Positions 43,713 to 52,307 of a stretch of DNA of 64,000 nucleotides are shown here, one piece after another; the stretch's first letter is position 1; each line of letters opens with the position of its first letter. The stretch comes from Bacteroidota bacterium (GTDB lineage Bacteria > Bacteroidota > Bacteroidia > Bacteroidales > F082): NCBI GenBank assembly GCA_016715945.1, contig JADJXJ010000001.1, forward strand, positions 2,418,001-2,482,000, given 5' to 3'. Both the position numbers and the translations under genes were made by a program. The notes under the pieces are model-generated. The model saw only the letters and a program-made list of their open reading frames with translations. It did not search any database and was not told where the DNA came from.

Positions 43713-43769
43713 ACCAGCACCCAGTACCCAGCACCCAGTACCCAGTAACCAGTAACCAGTACCCAGTAC
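43713..43769. repeat. Heptamer array (CCCAGTA/ACCAGTA) abutting the cysD stop
   Basis: About eight variants of a 7-bp unit (CCCAGTA, CCCAGCA, ACCAGTA) in a row, ending directly at the cysD stop codon. On the minus strand it reads GGTACTGGGTACTGG…, the same word family as the left array on the plus strand. Confidence 0.85.
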
Positions 43770-44687
43770 CTAAAAATACCCTTCCCTCTTTTTCTGTTCC
43801 ATGCTGCCTTCCTGGTCGAAGTCGATTACGCGGGTGGTGCGTTCGCTTTTGGTGGTGGTCATCATTTCTTCGACGATTTTTTCGATGGTATCGGCCTCCG
43901 ATTCGATGGCTCCGGTAAGGGGATAGCATCCCAGGGTGCGGAAGCGCACTTTGCGCATGGTGGCTTTGCGGGCAATTTCGGCGGGCATGCGGTGGTCGTC
44001 CACCATGATCAGGTTGCCTTCGTGTTCCACGATGGGGCGCTCTTTGGCAAAGTAGAGCGGTACGATGGGGATGTTTTCGAGGCGGATATATTGCCAGATG
44101 TCAAGTTCGGTCCAGTTGCTCAGGGGGAATACCCTGATGGACTCGCCTTTGTGCACTTTGGTGTTGTAGATGTCCCACAGCTCCTGCCGTTGGTTTTTGG
44201 GGTCCCATTGATGGAAGCGGTCGCGGAAGCTGAAGATACGTTCTTTGGCCCGGCTTTTTTCCTCATCGCGGCGTGCTCCGCCAAAGGCGGCATCGAAGCG
44301 GTGTTTGTCGAGGGCTTTGAGCAGGGCCTGGGTTTTCATCACGTCGGTATGCACCTTGGAGCCATGGGTGAACGGGCCGATGCCGGCTGCCCTGCCCTCT
44401 TCGTTGATTTCGACGATGAGCTCCCAGCCGTTTTCGGCGGCATATCGGTCGCGAAACTCCACCATCTCGCGAAACTTCCAGGTAGTATCGATATGCATTA
44501 GCGGAAAGGGCACCTTGCCCGGATAGAAAGCCTTCTCGGCCAGACGCACCATCACCGAGCTGTCTTTGCCAATGGAGTAGAGCATGACGGGCTTTTCGAA
44601 TGAGGCTGCTACCTCGCGGATAATGTGGATGGATTCGGCTTCGAGCTCGCGCAGGTTGTTGAGCGAATAATTCAGATTTTCAATCAT
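43770..44687 (-). CDS. cysD: Sulfate adenylyltransferase subunit 2
   Basis: I start at the ATG at 44687 (MIENLNYSLNNLRELEAESIHI), giving 305 residues, like E. coli CysD (302). The open frame extends to 44882, but that part overlaps cysQ and is not CysD-like. The PP-loop motif SIGKDSSVMVRLAEKAF lies near residues 37–53, followed by FPLMHIDTTWKFREM and the IGPFTHGSKVHTDVMK region. It binds ATP and sulfate and forms APS with CysN. It lies 10 bp after cysQ, but cysN is separated from it by the repeat-flanked island. Confidence 0.95.
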   Translation of the reverse strand: MIENLNYSLNNLRELEAESIHIIREVAASFEKPVMLYSIGKDSSVMVRLAEKAFYPGKVPFPLMHIDTTWKFREMVEFRDRYAAENGWELIVEINEEGRAAGIGPFTHGSKVHTDVMKTQALLKALDKHRFDAAFGGARRDEEKSRAKERIFSFRDRFHQWDPKNQRQELWDIYNTKVHKGESIRVFPLSNWTELDIWQYIRLENIPIVPLYFAKERPIVEHEGNLIMVDDHRMPAEIARKATMRKVRFRTLGCYPLTGAIESEADTIEKIVEEMMTTTKSERTTRVIDFDQEGSMEQKKREGYF

Positions 44688-44697
44688 TGGATGCTCA

Positions 44698-45531
<834 letters not shown>

Positions 45532-45543
45532 AAGGGTTGGTTG

Positions 45544-46473
45544 TTATCTGAGTCGGGCTGCCTGCACACGGATGTCGTGCACCAGGCTGATGGAAGGGCG
45601 TGCATCATCCAGGCCGAAGCCGCCTCCTTCGAGTATCTGTTTGTAGCTTTGGGTGTGCAGGTCGGTAAAACCTTCGCTGAATTCAAACTCCTGGTCGTCG
45701 ATACTGAGCGAACGGTAGGTGGTCTTGCCTTGTTGTTTCACTTCGTTGGGCAGGGTTTCGGCATTGATGCTCAGAAACCAGCTTACTTCAGCCTTTTCGA
45801 GCCTGAGGCGGCCGGCAGCCCTGTCGTGGGTATGTTGCTCAAGCACATTTTCTTTCACCTCGCCGAAGATCCAGCTCAGCATATCGAAAAAGTGCACCCC
45901 GATGTTGGTGGCAATGCCGCCCGATTTTTCCAGGTTTCCTTTCCATGAATACTGGTACCAGCATCCGCGCGAGGTGATGTATTCGAGCTGCACATTGAAC
46001 ACTTTTCCGGGCGGGGCGTCCTGCACCTGCCGGCGCAGGGCCTGTACAGCCGGATGCAGCCTGAGCTGAAGGATGGTATAGATGCGTTTGCCGGTTTCGC
46101 GTTCAATCTCGGCCAGGGCGTCGAGGTTCCAGGGATTGAGTACCAGAGGTTTTTCGCAAATGGCATGGGCCTGGTTACGCAATGCCATGCGGATGTGTGC
46201 ATCGTGCAGGTAGTTGGGCGAACAGATGCTCACATAGTCCACCTTGTCGCTGCCCTTGCGGCGGAGTTTATCCAGGTGCCTGTCGAAACGTTCAGGCTCT
46301 ATAAAAAACTGTGCATCAGGAAAGTAGCTGTCGATGATGCCCACGCTATCGAAAGGATCGAGGGCAGCCACCAGGGTGTTACCTGTGTCGCGGATGGCCT
46401 TCATGTGGCGGGGTGCAATATAGCCCGCTGCACCGATGAGGGCAAAACGCAAGGGTGTTGTCGGATGCGACAT
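45544..46473 (-). CDS. Gfo/Idh/MocA dehydrogenase, WlbA/WbpB-like (UDP-GlcNAc uronate 3-dehydrogenase)
   Basis: I start at the ATG at 46473 (MSHPTTPLRFALIGAAGYIAPRHMKAI), giving 309 residues. The frame continues upstream to 46677, but the extra residues look noncoding. The NAD motif is GAAGYIAPRHM. DYVSICSPNYLHDAHI, CEKPLVLNPWNLDAL with the EKP lysine, and YITSRGCWYQYSWKG with NIGVHFFDML follow. These features match WlbA/WbpB, which oxidises C3 of UDP-N-acetylglucosaminuronate for surface sugars such as 2,3-diacetamido uronic acids. It heads the cysQ–cysD–cysN operon. The usual partner aminotransferase and acetyltransferase are not in the window. Confidence 0.85.
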   Translation of the reverse strand: MSHPTTPLRFALIGAAGYIAPRHMKAIRDTGNTLVAALDPFDSVGIIDSYFPDAQFFIEPERFDRHLDKLRRKGSDKVDYVSICSPNYLHDAHIRMALRNQAHAICEKPLVLNPWNLDALAEIERETGKRIYTILQLRLHPAVQALRRQVQDAPPGKVFNVQLEYITSRGCWYQYSWKGNLEKSGGIATNIGVHFFDMLSWIFGEVKENVLEQHTHDRAAGRLRLEKAEVSWFLSINAETLPNEVKQQGKTTYRSLSIDDQEFEFSEGFTDLHTQSYKQILEGGGFGLDDARPSISLVHDIRVQAARLR

Positions 46474-46927
46474 GTCGGGTTGTCTGTTCGTTGGGCCACA
46501 AAGATAAGCAAATGGGCGCTGTTGCCCTGCATGGGCGAGGCCCCTTCCGGGGTCTGAGCAGCCTGGCAGGATGCAGTGCATCGCCGGTCGCAAATAAACA
46601 TTCCGGTTGAATGCCCCATGCAAGTGAGCATGCCATCGGGAAGTCTGTTGAAACAAGCCCAATGCCACCCACCGCAAACAATCTTTCGTTGCACTTGAAA
46701 CGATAAAAACCGCGAAAGCCTGTTCCCTGGGTCGCTGTTCAGCATTCCCGAATGCCCGGCTCCCCGTCCGATGCCGAACACTTGCGGCCGCCTACGCACA
46801 CCGGACGGACAGACAACTGGGCTGATGTTTTGAGGTAGTGTGGCGCTATATTATTGATATTAAGTTTTTTACAATTTATGGCATGATATTATTTCTCTAA
46901 GGATCAACAAAAAATCGAAACGCTGTC
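46474..46927. other. 454-bp divergent intergenic region, no gene found
   Basis: This stretch separates the WlbA-like gene and the ABC operon. Open frames exist on the minus strand but have Cys/His/Pro-rich, unlike-protein composition. A short CCCC-TTCC-GGGG hairpin lies near 46540. The last 100 bp are AT-rich and probably hold the ABC-operon promoter. I saw no tRNA and no riboswitch pattern. Confidence 0.5.
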
Positions 46928-47641
46928 ATGATTCAATTGCAGAACATTCACAAAAGCTATCCCATGGGCAACAGCAGCCTGCATGTGCTCAAAGGCATCG
47001 ACCTCACCGTGGAAGAAGGCGAAATGGTGTCCATCATGGGCTCGTCGGGTTCGGGCAAAAGCACCCTGCTCAACATCATCGGCCTACTCGATGTGCACGA
47101 CAAAGGGGAATACTACCTCAACGGACTTCGCATCGAAAAGCTGAATGAAACCAAGGCAGCGAAGTTGCGCAACCAGTTGCTGGGCTTTGTGTTTCAGTCG
47201 TTTAACCTGATCAGCTTCAAGAATGCCATGGAAAACGTGGCCCTGCCGCTCTATTACCACGGAGTTAGCCGCCGCAAGCGAAACAGGATGGCCCTGGAAT
47301 TTCTCGAAAAGGTAGGCTTGCGCGATTGGGCCGGCCATTTGCCGAGCGAGCTGTCGGGCGGACAAAAGCAGCGGTTGGCCATTGCCCGCGCGCTCATCAC
47401 CAATCCGAAGGTGATCCTGGCCGACGAACCTACCGGCGCCCTCGACAGTGTGACCTCCAACGAGGTGATGGGTCTTTTCCGCGAGATTAACCAAACGGGC
47501 AAGACCATCATCATCGTCACCCACGAAAACGACATCGCCCAACAGACGCAGCGCATCATCCGCCTGCGCGACGGGCTCATCAACACCGACGAGCGCAACG
47601 GATACCACTCTGTGGCTCCTGTCTATGCACGTGCTGTTTAA
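46928..47641 (+). CDS. ABC transporter ATP-binding protein (MacB/LolD type)
   Basis: A 237-residue ATPase. Walker A is GSSGSGKST (near 38–46), the Q-loop is GFVFQSFNLI, the signature is LSGGQKQRLAIARAL and Walker B is VILADEPTGALD, followed by IIIVTHENDIA with the H-loop. Length and motifs match the LolD/MacB cluster, which drives export of lipoproteins, antibiotics or peptides by periplasmic transmembrane signalling rather than substrate passage. It is the first gene of a four-gene operon with two permeases and an adaptor. The spacing to the next gene is 18 bp. Confidence 0.93.
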   Translation: MIQLQNIHKSYPMGNSSLHVLKGIDLTVEEGEMVSIMGSSGSGKSTLLNIIGLLDVHDKGEYYLNGLRIEKLNETKAAKLRNQLLGFVFQSFNLISFKNAMENVALPLYYHGVSRRKRNRMALEFLEKVGLRDWAGHLPSELSGGQKQRLAIARALITNPKVILADEPTGALDSVTSNEVMGLFREINQTGKTIIIVTHENDIAQQTQRIIRLRDGLINTDERNGYHSVAPVYARAV

Positions 47642-47659
47642 CCCAAAACCGGCAAAAAA

Positions 47660-48895
47660 ATGTTCGACCTCGACAAATGGCAGGAAATCCTGAGCACCAT
47701 CAAAAAGAACAAGCTGCGCACCTTTCTCACAGGCTTTTCGGTGGCATGGGGCATTTTCATGCTCATTATCCTGCAAGGATCCGGGGTAGGCCTGCAAAGA
47801 GGTGTGGAATCGGACTTCGAAGGCTCTGCTACCAATTCGGTGTGGATTTGGAGCGGCCAGACCAGCAAAGCTTTTGCCGGAATGCAGCCCGGACGCTACA
47901 TGCAGATGACCAACGACGACCGTGATCAGATTGCGCGCAACGTGAAAGGCATCGACAATATTTCGGCCCGGTTTAATATTCAGGGTAACAACCGGGTATC
48001 CTATAAAAGTGAAACCGGCACCTACAACGTCCGAACCGTACATCCTGACTATCAGCTGATTGAAAAAGTGGAGATGCTCGAAGGTCGTTTTATCAACCTG
48101 CCCGACCTGAACGAAAAGCGCAAAGTAGCCGTGATCAGCTATAAGGTGCGCGACGAGTTGTTTAAAAACGAACCCGCCATGGGCAAATACATCACCGTGA
48201 ACGGGGTGCCTTTTAAGGTGGTGGGCATATTTACCGACGTGGTACGCAACAACAGCGAGAACCTGCATATGGTCTATCTGCCCATCACCACAGCCCAGCA
48301 GGTATTCTCGGGCGGCAACCGCATCCACCTGATTGCCCTCACCGTGGGCGATGCCACCCTCGAAGAGGCCAAGGCCATCGAAAAACAAGCCAAAACCATC
48401 ATTGCCAACCGGCAGAAATTCGATCCCGAGGACGAACGCGCCCTGGGTTCGTGGAACAGCAGCGAACCCTATCAGCAGATGCAAAAGCTGTTCCGATCGA
48501 TCAGCCTGTTCATCTGGATTATTGGGATAGGTACCATCATCGCCGGAGTGGTTGGCGTGAGCAACATCATGATGATTGTGGTGAAAGACCGCACCAAGGA
48601 GATTGGCATCCGCAAGGCCATAGGCGCCACACCTGCCAGCGTGATTTCGCTGGTGCTGTTCGAGTCGGTTCTGATCACGGCCTTTTCGGGCTACATCGGA
48701 CTCGTTGCCGGAGTAGGTTTACTCGAAGTGCTTTCGGCCAATATCAACGCACCTTTTTTCAAGAATCCCGAAGTGAGCCTCAATCTGGCCATCAGCGCCA
48801 CACTTTTGCTGGTGTTTGCCGGCACACTGGCCGGTTTCATCCCAGCCCGCAGGGCCGCCTCCATCAAGCCCGTCGAAGCCCTTAAAGACGAATAA
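47660..48895 (+). CDS. ABC transporter permease, MacB_PCD/FtsX type (first copy)
   Basis: A 411-residue permease. It starts MFDLDKWQEILSTIKKNKLRTFLTGFSV, with TM1 after the KNKLRT motif, then a ~220-residue periplasmic MacB_PCD domain, and three C-terminal TM helices of the FtsX fold (IGTIIAGVVGVSNIMMIVVKDRTKEIGIRKAIGA). A C-terminal coupling helix ends IPARRAASIKPVEALKDE. It pairs with the next gene, a paralog with the same layout, to form a heterodimer. Together with the ATPase and adaptor it should form a tripartite exporter. The substrate is unknown. Confidence 0.92.
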   Translation: MFDLDKWQEILSTIKKNKLRTFLTGFSVAWGIFMLIILQGSGVGLQRGVESDFEGSATNSVWIWSGQTSKAFAGMQPGRYMQMTNDDRDQIARNVKGIDNISARFNIQGNNRVSYKSETGTYNVRTVHPDYQLIEKVEMLEGRFINLPDLNEKRKVAVISYKVRDELFKNEPAMGKYITVNGVPFKVVGIFTDVVRNNSENLHMVYLPITTAQQVFSGGNRIHLIALTVGDATLEEAKAIEKQAKTIIANRQKFDPEDERALGSWNSSEPYQQMQKLFRSISLFIWIIGIGTIIAGVVGVSNIMMIVVKDRTKEIGIRKAIGATPASVISLVLFESVLITAFSGYIGLVAGVGLLEVLSANINAPFFKNPEVSLNLAISATLLLVFAGTLAGFIPARRAASIKPVEALKDE

Positions 48896-48915
48896 ACCCA
48901 AAACAAACCACACAT

Positions 48916-50172
48916 ATGTTCGACATTGACAAATGGAAGGAAATAGGCAGCAGTCTGGCCAAGAACAAGCTGCGCACTGCCCTCACGGCCTTTGGGGTGT
49001 TCTGGGGGATTTTCATGCTGATCGTCATGATAGGTTCGGGCCGTGGCCTCGAAAACGGGGTGATGAACGGCATGGGAAAATTTGCCACCAACAGCGTGTT
49101 CATCTGGGGGCAACGCACCTCGGTGCCATACCAGGGCATGCAGCGCGGACGCAGCATCCAGCTCCGCAATGCCGACACCGAAGCCCTCAAAGGCATCGAA
49201 GAGCTCGAAAAGCTGGCCCCAAGACTCGATGTGCGCGGAGCGGGCAACAACAATGTGAACCGCGGCCAGAAATCCGGGGCCTTCAGCATCTTTGGCGACT
49301 ATCCCGAATGGAACGAGATAGACCCGGTGGAAATGTTGGCCGGCAGGTTTATCAACCATACCGACATCGCCGAAAAACGCAAAGTGGCCGTCATCGGGCA
49401 GCGGGTGCGCGAACTGCTTTTTGCCGCCGACGAAGACCCTATCGGACAATATATTCAAATCAAAGGTATTTATTTTCAGGTAGTTGGTGTGTTTAAGCCC
49501 CTGAGCGTCAACATGAACTTCGGAGGCGACAAAACCCAGACCATCCATATCCCCTTCAGCACCACCCAGCAGGCCTTCAACTATGGCGACCGCCTGAGCT
49601 TTTATGCCATGACGGCAAAGCCTGGCATAAACGCCTCAGTGCTGGAGGAAAAAGCACTTACACTGCTGCGCCAGCGCCATAAGGTGGCCCCCGACGACGC
49701 CCGCGCTTTCGGCTACTTCAACCTCGATAAAGAGTTCAAACAAATGAGCAACCTTTTTCTGGGCATCAATGTGCTGGTGTGGATTGTGGGTACAGGCACC
49801 CTGCTGGCCGGCGTGATTGGCATCAGCAACATCATGCTGGTAGTGGTTAAGGAACGCACCAAAGAAATCGGCATCATGCGGGCCATAGGTGCCACGCCGC
49901 GCAAAGTAACCACACAGATCATCAGCGAGGCTGTGCTGCTCACCACGGTTGCCGGATATACCGGTCTTGTGCTCAGCGTGTTTTTGCTCGAACTGGTAAG
50001 CAAAAGCATTCCGGCCGGTGGCGGTCAGCAAATGTTTCTCAACCCGGGTGTAGATTTTCAGGTGGCCATTGCTGCCTTGCTCATCCTGATCGTCTCGGGC
50101 GTGTTTGCCGGATTCATACCCGCCCGCCGCGCCGTGGCAATGAAACCCATTGACGCTTTGCGTTACGAATAA
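48916..50172 (+). CDS. ABC transporter permease, MacB_PCD/FtsX type (second copy)
   Basis: A 418-residue permease closely parallel to its upstream neighbour: MFDIDKWKEIGSSLAKNKLRTALTAFGV at the start, a periplasmic domain, and the FtsX core GTLLAGVIGISNIMLVVVKERTKEIGIMRAIGA, ending IPARRAVAMKPIDALRYE. The periplasmic part has diverged more than the TM parts. The gap to the first copy is 20 bp and to the adaptor start 34 bp. The two most likely arose by tandem duplication and act as a heterodimer. Confidence 0.92.
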   Translation: MFDIDKWKEIGSSLAKNKLRTALTAFGVFWGIFMLIVMIGSGRGLENGVMNGMGKFATNSVFIWGQRTSVPYQGMQRGRSIQLRNADTEALKGIEELEKLAPRLDVRGAGNNNVNRGQKSGAFSIFGDYPEWNEIDPVEMLAGRFINHTDIAEKRKVAVIGQRVRELLFAADEDPIGQYIQIKGIYFQVVGVFKPLSVNMNFGGDKTQTIHIPFSTTQQAFNYGDRLSFYAMTAKPGINASVLEEKALTLLRQRHKVAPDDARAFGYFNLDKEFKQMSNLFLGINVLVWIVGTGTLLAGVIGISNIMLVVVKERTKEIGIMRAIGATPRKVTTQIISEAVLLTTVAGYTGLVLSVFLLELVSKSIPAGGGQQMFLNPGVDFQVAIAALLILIVSGVFAGFIPARRAVAMKPIDALRYE

Positions 50173-50206
50173 AATCAAATCAACAATCATCAATAAAACT
50201 AAAGCC

Positions 50207-51289
50207 ATGAAAACCTTTCTGAAAATTGCCGCCGCCCTCGTTGTGGTGGGTGTTTTTGCCGGAACCCTGCTCTATCTCTACAAAAAATCGCAGGCCAAAC
50301 CCGTGGTTTACAACACCGAAAGTCCGTTCGAAACAACCATAGTCCGAAAAACGGTAGCCACCGGTTCGGTGGTGCCGCGTCACGAAATCGATATCAAGCC
50401 CAAGGTGTCGGGCATCATCGAAGAAGTTTTTGTCGAACCGGGCGACATGGTGCGCAAAGACCAGCTCATTGCCAGGGTGCGCATTATTCCGGATATGATC
50501 AACCTGAACAATGCCGAGGCCAGGGTCAAGAAGGCCGGCATACAGCTCGACGAAGCACGCCGCAACTACCTCAGGTATAAAGAGTTGTATCGCAAAGGGG
50601 TGATCCCGGAAGCCGAATTCAACACCTATGAAGTAAGTTTCCGGACGGCTGAGCAGGAGCTCGAAGCTGCCGAAGACCACCTCGCCCTGATCCGCGAAGG
50701 CGCCACACGCAAGGCCGGCAATGCCACCAATACGCTCATCCGCAGCACCATCGATGGCATGGTGCTGGCCGTGCCGGTCGAAAAAGGCCGCTCGGTGATC
50801 GAAAGCAACACCTTCAACGATGGCACCACCATTGCCACCATAGCCGACATGAACGAGATGATTTTTGTGGGTAAGGTGGACGAATCGGAAGTGGGAAAAA
50901 TACGCGAAGGCATGGAGCTGGTTCTGACCATTGGCGCCATTGAAAGCGAAAAATTTACTGCCCGCCTCGAGCGCATCTCGCCCAAGGGTGTGGAGGAAAA
51001 CGGCGCCATACAGTTCGAGATCCGCGCCGCTGTTGAGCCTCGCGCCGGACAGTTCATACGGGCCGGATACAGCGCCAATGCCGACATTGTGCTCGAAAAG
51101 AAAGAAAACGTTTTGGCTGTGAATGAGGCACTTGTGAAATTTGAAGGCGACAGCGCCTTTGTTGAGGTGGAAACTACCCCTCAAAACTTTGAAAAACGTG
51201 CGATCAAGACCGGGCTTTCGGATGGCATCGTGGTGGAGGTGCGCGAAGGCCTGGGCAAGGAAGATAAAATCAAGGCGGCCGCAAAATAG
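50207..51289 (+). CDS. HlyD/MacA-like efflux periplasmic adaptor
   Basis: I start at the ATG at 50207 (MKTFLKIAAALVVVGVFAG), giving 360 residues; a longer frame overlaps the permease end. One N-terminal TM anchor is followed by a lipoyl/barrel-sandwich half (TVATGSVVPRHEIDIKPKVSGII), a coiled-coil hairpin rich in Glu/Lys/Ala (~100–180, with LNNAEARVKKAGIQLDEARRNY), the second lipoyl half, and a beta-barrel (GMELVLTIGAIESEKFTARLERISP). It bridges the ABC permeases to an outer-membrane channel. No TolC-like gene is in the window, so the channel must be shared. The operon ends at a strong terminator. Confidence 0.9.
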   Translation: MKTFLKIAAALVVVGVFAGTLLYLYKKSQAKPVVYNTESPFETTIVRKTVATGSVVPRHEIDIKPKVSGIIEEVFVEPGDMVRKDQLIARVRIIPDMINLNNAEARVKKAGIQLDEARRNYLRYKELYRKGVIPEAEFNTYEVSFRTAEQELEAAEDHLALIREGATRKAGNATNTLIRSTIDGMVLAVPVEKGRSVIESNTFNDGTTIATIADMNEMIFVGKVDESEVGKIREGMELVLTIGAIESEKFTARLERISPKGVEENGAIQFEIRAAVEPRAGQFIRAGYSANADIVLEKKENVLAVNEALVKFEGDSAFVEVETTPQNFEKRAIKTGLSDGIVVEVREGLGKEDKIKAAAK

Positions 51290-51317
51290 CCTCCCTGGTT
51301 TGTGTGTTGGTTTGGTT

Positions 51318-51354
51318 GCCGCAGTCTCCGGGGCAGGAGGCTGCGGCCTTTTTT
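51318..51354 (+). terminator. Strong rho-independent terminator after the ABC operon
   Basis: A 12-bp stem (GCCGCAG + TCTCC pairing with GGAGG + CTGCGGC, one G·T pair) with a 6-base loop GGGGCA at 51330–51335 is followed by CTTTTTT. It lies 29 bp after the adaptor stop and ends at the stop of the minus-strand DUF4625 gene. Confidence 0.88.
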
Positions 51355-51832
51355 ATGGTTGCACAAGCTTGAGGCCGAAACCACTGCGCGACGACCAGCC
51401 GGTTTTGTCGGTCAGGCTGATAAAAAAGTGGTAATCTCCACCCTGCAGGGGGCCATTTTGGTTTTGCAATGGCAGGGCAATGTTCACCAAAGCTTCGTAT
51501 TCGCGCCGGCCTGCCGGGATGTCGAACACGCCAATAAACGCAAAGGGGTTGGTGGCCGGCTTCTTCGGGTCGAGCTCACAACTTATGGGTTCGGTGCTGT
51601 GCGAGTGGTGGTCGAAGTTGTGGTGGATATCCACACGAAACGACCCCAGCTCCACATTGTCCGACATTCGCACCCGCAGCCGGAGCGTATCGCCCAGCTG
51701 CAAAGTGTCGCAGGGCAAAGGCGAAGCCCCCTCAAAGCCGAAGTCGATCACCGGTTTCTGGTCATCCACTTCGGCTTTGTTGCAGCCAGCAATTAACCAT
51801 ATGAGTAAAATAATAACTGCGGTACTGCGCAT
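51353..51832 (-). CDS. DUF4625 domain lipoprotein (His-rich)
   Basis: I start at the internal ATG (MRSTAVIILLIWLIAGC), giving 159 residues with a lipobox Cys near residue 17. A beta-sandwich of the DUF4625 family follows. A histidine-rich stretch, VDIHHNFDHHSHSTEP, sits mid-domain and could bind a metal. The domain ends with YHFFISLTDKTGWSS, in the same place as its neighbour's YHLHLSVIDQKGNKA. The start lies about 10 bp after the upstream DUF4625 gene. With the TonB receptor and Fur-family gene in the same operon, a role in metal capture at the surface is likely. The family has no established function known to me. Confidence 0.78.
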   Translation of the reverse strand: MRSTAVIILLIWLIAGCNKAEVDDQKPVIDFGFEGASPLPCDTLQLGDTLRLRVRMSDNVELGSFRVDIHHNFDHHSHSTEPISCELDPKKPATNPFAFIGVFDIPAGRREYEALVNIALPLQNQNGPLQGGDYHFFISLTDKTGWSSRSGFGLKLVQP

Positions 51833-51842
51833 GGGGCATTTC

Positions 51843-52283
51843 TTATCGTGTGGGTAAAAGCACCCTGAGCTCACCTTCGGCTTCAGCCTTGTTGCCTTTT
51901 TGGTCTATCACGCTCAGGTGCAGATGATAATCGCCGGCAGGGGCATCGGCTGGCACATCCACATGCTCATGAAAGTCGGTGTCTTTCAGGCCTTTGAACT
52001 TGTCGTACACCTTTTCAAGATGCCATTCGCCGGCCCCAAACACCAATCGCAGGCTTTTGTGTCCGCCCTCTTTGTGGATTTCAAGCTCCACGCGTTCGAT
52101 TTTTTCCGGGGCCAGAATCTCGGCTTCCAGGTGCAGCTCCTCGCCTGCCACTACCTGCCCGCTGTTGTCGTAACCGATTTCCAGGTTTTTGATCGAAGGC
52201 TTTTGGTCGTCTTTGTTGCAGGCAGTAAATGTGAATAATGCAAGAATGATGACAACAATTCCTTTGGAAATGATCTTATTCAT
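51843..52283 (-). CDS. DUF4625 domain lipoprotein
   Basis: A 146-residue lipoprotein: signal MNKIISKGIVVIILALFTFTAC with Cys22, then KDDQKPSIKNLEIGYDN. The DUF4625 beta-sandwich contains HKEGGHKSLRL, DTDFHEHVDVPADAPAGDYHLHLSV and other His/Asp-rich turns. It is a paralog of the downstream gene. It starts 24 bp after the TonB receptor stop. Both lipoproteins probably sit next to the receptor and may hand over or sense the ligand. The ligand is probably a metal, judged from the histidines and the neighbouring Fur-family gene. Confidence 0.8.
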   Translation of the reverse strand: MNKIISKGIVVIILALFTFTACNKDDQKPSIKNLEIGYDNSGQVVAGEELHLEAEILAPEKIERVELEIHKEGGHKSLRLVFGAGEWHLEKVYDKFKGLKDTDFHEHVDVPADAPAGDYHLHLSVIDQKGNKAEAEGELRVLLPTR

Positions 52284-52307
52284 AATGTGTTGAATTTTAA
52301 TTTGTTA

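Larger units (their letters stand above)
43102..43769. mobile_element. Repeat-flanked four-helix-bundle gene island between cysD and cysN
   Basis: The segment runs exactly from the base before the cysN ATG to the base before the cysD stop codon. Inside are a four-helix-bundle protein gene, a 3×50-bp array at the left end and a heptamer array at the right end. The GGTACT/GGTTACT words of the two arrays are in inverted orientation, as in a terminal-inverted-repeat element. CysD and cysN are normally contiguous. No transposase or target duplication is seen. The mobile reading is inference. Confidence 0.45.

Noticed and set aside
43101..43769. CRISPR array reading of the repeats around the four-helix gene
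   Set aside because: Units have no unique spacers, are contiguous or heptameric, and there are no cas genes.
46401..46799. 132-codon minus-strand frame before the WlbA-like gene
   Set aside because: Cys/His/Pro-rich translation with no motif. It overlaps the real start and lies in a divergent promoter region.
46474..46927. tRNA or riboswitch in the 454-bp gap
   Set aside because: No cloverleaf, CCA end or known riboswitch consensus was recognised by reading. A dedicated search was not possible.
47084..48484. 466-codon minus-strand frame over the ABC operon
   Set aside because: It overlaps two well-supported transporter genes and has no domain or signal.
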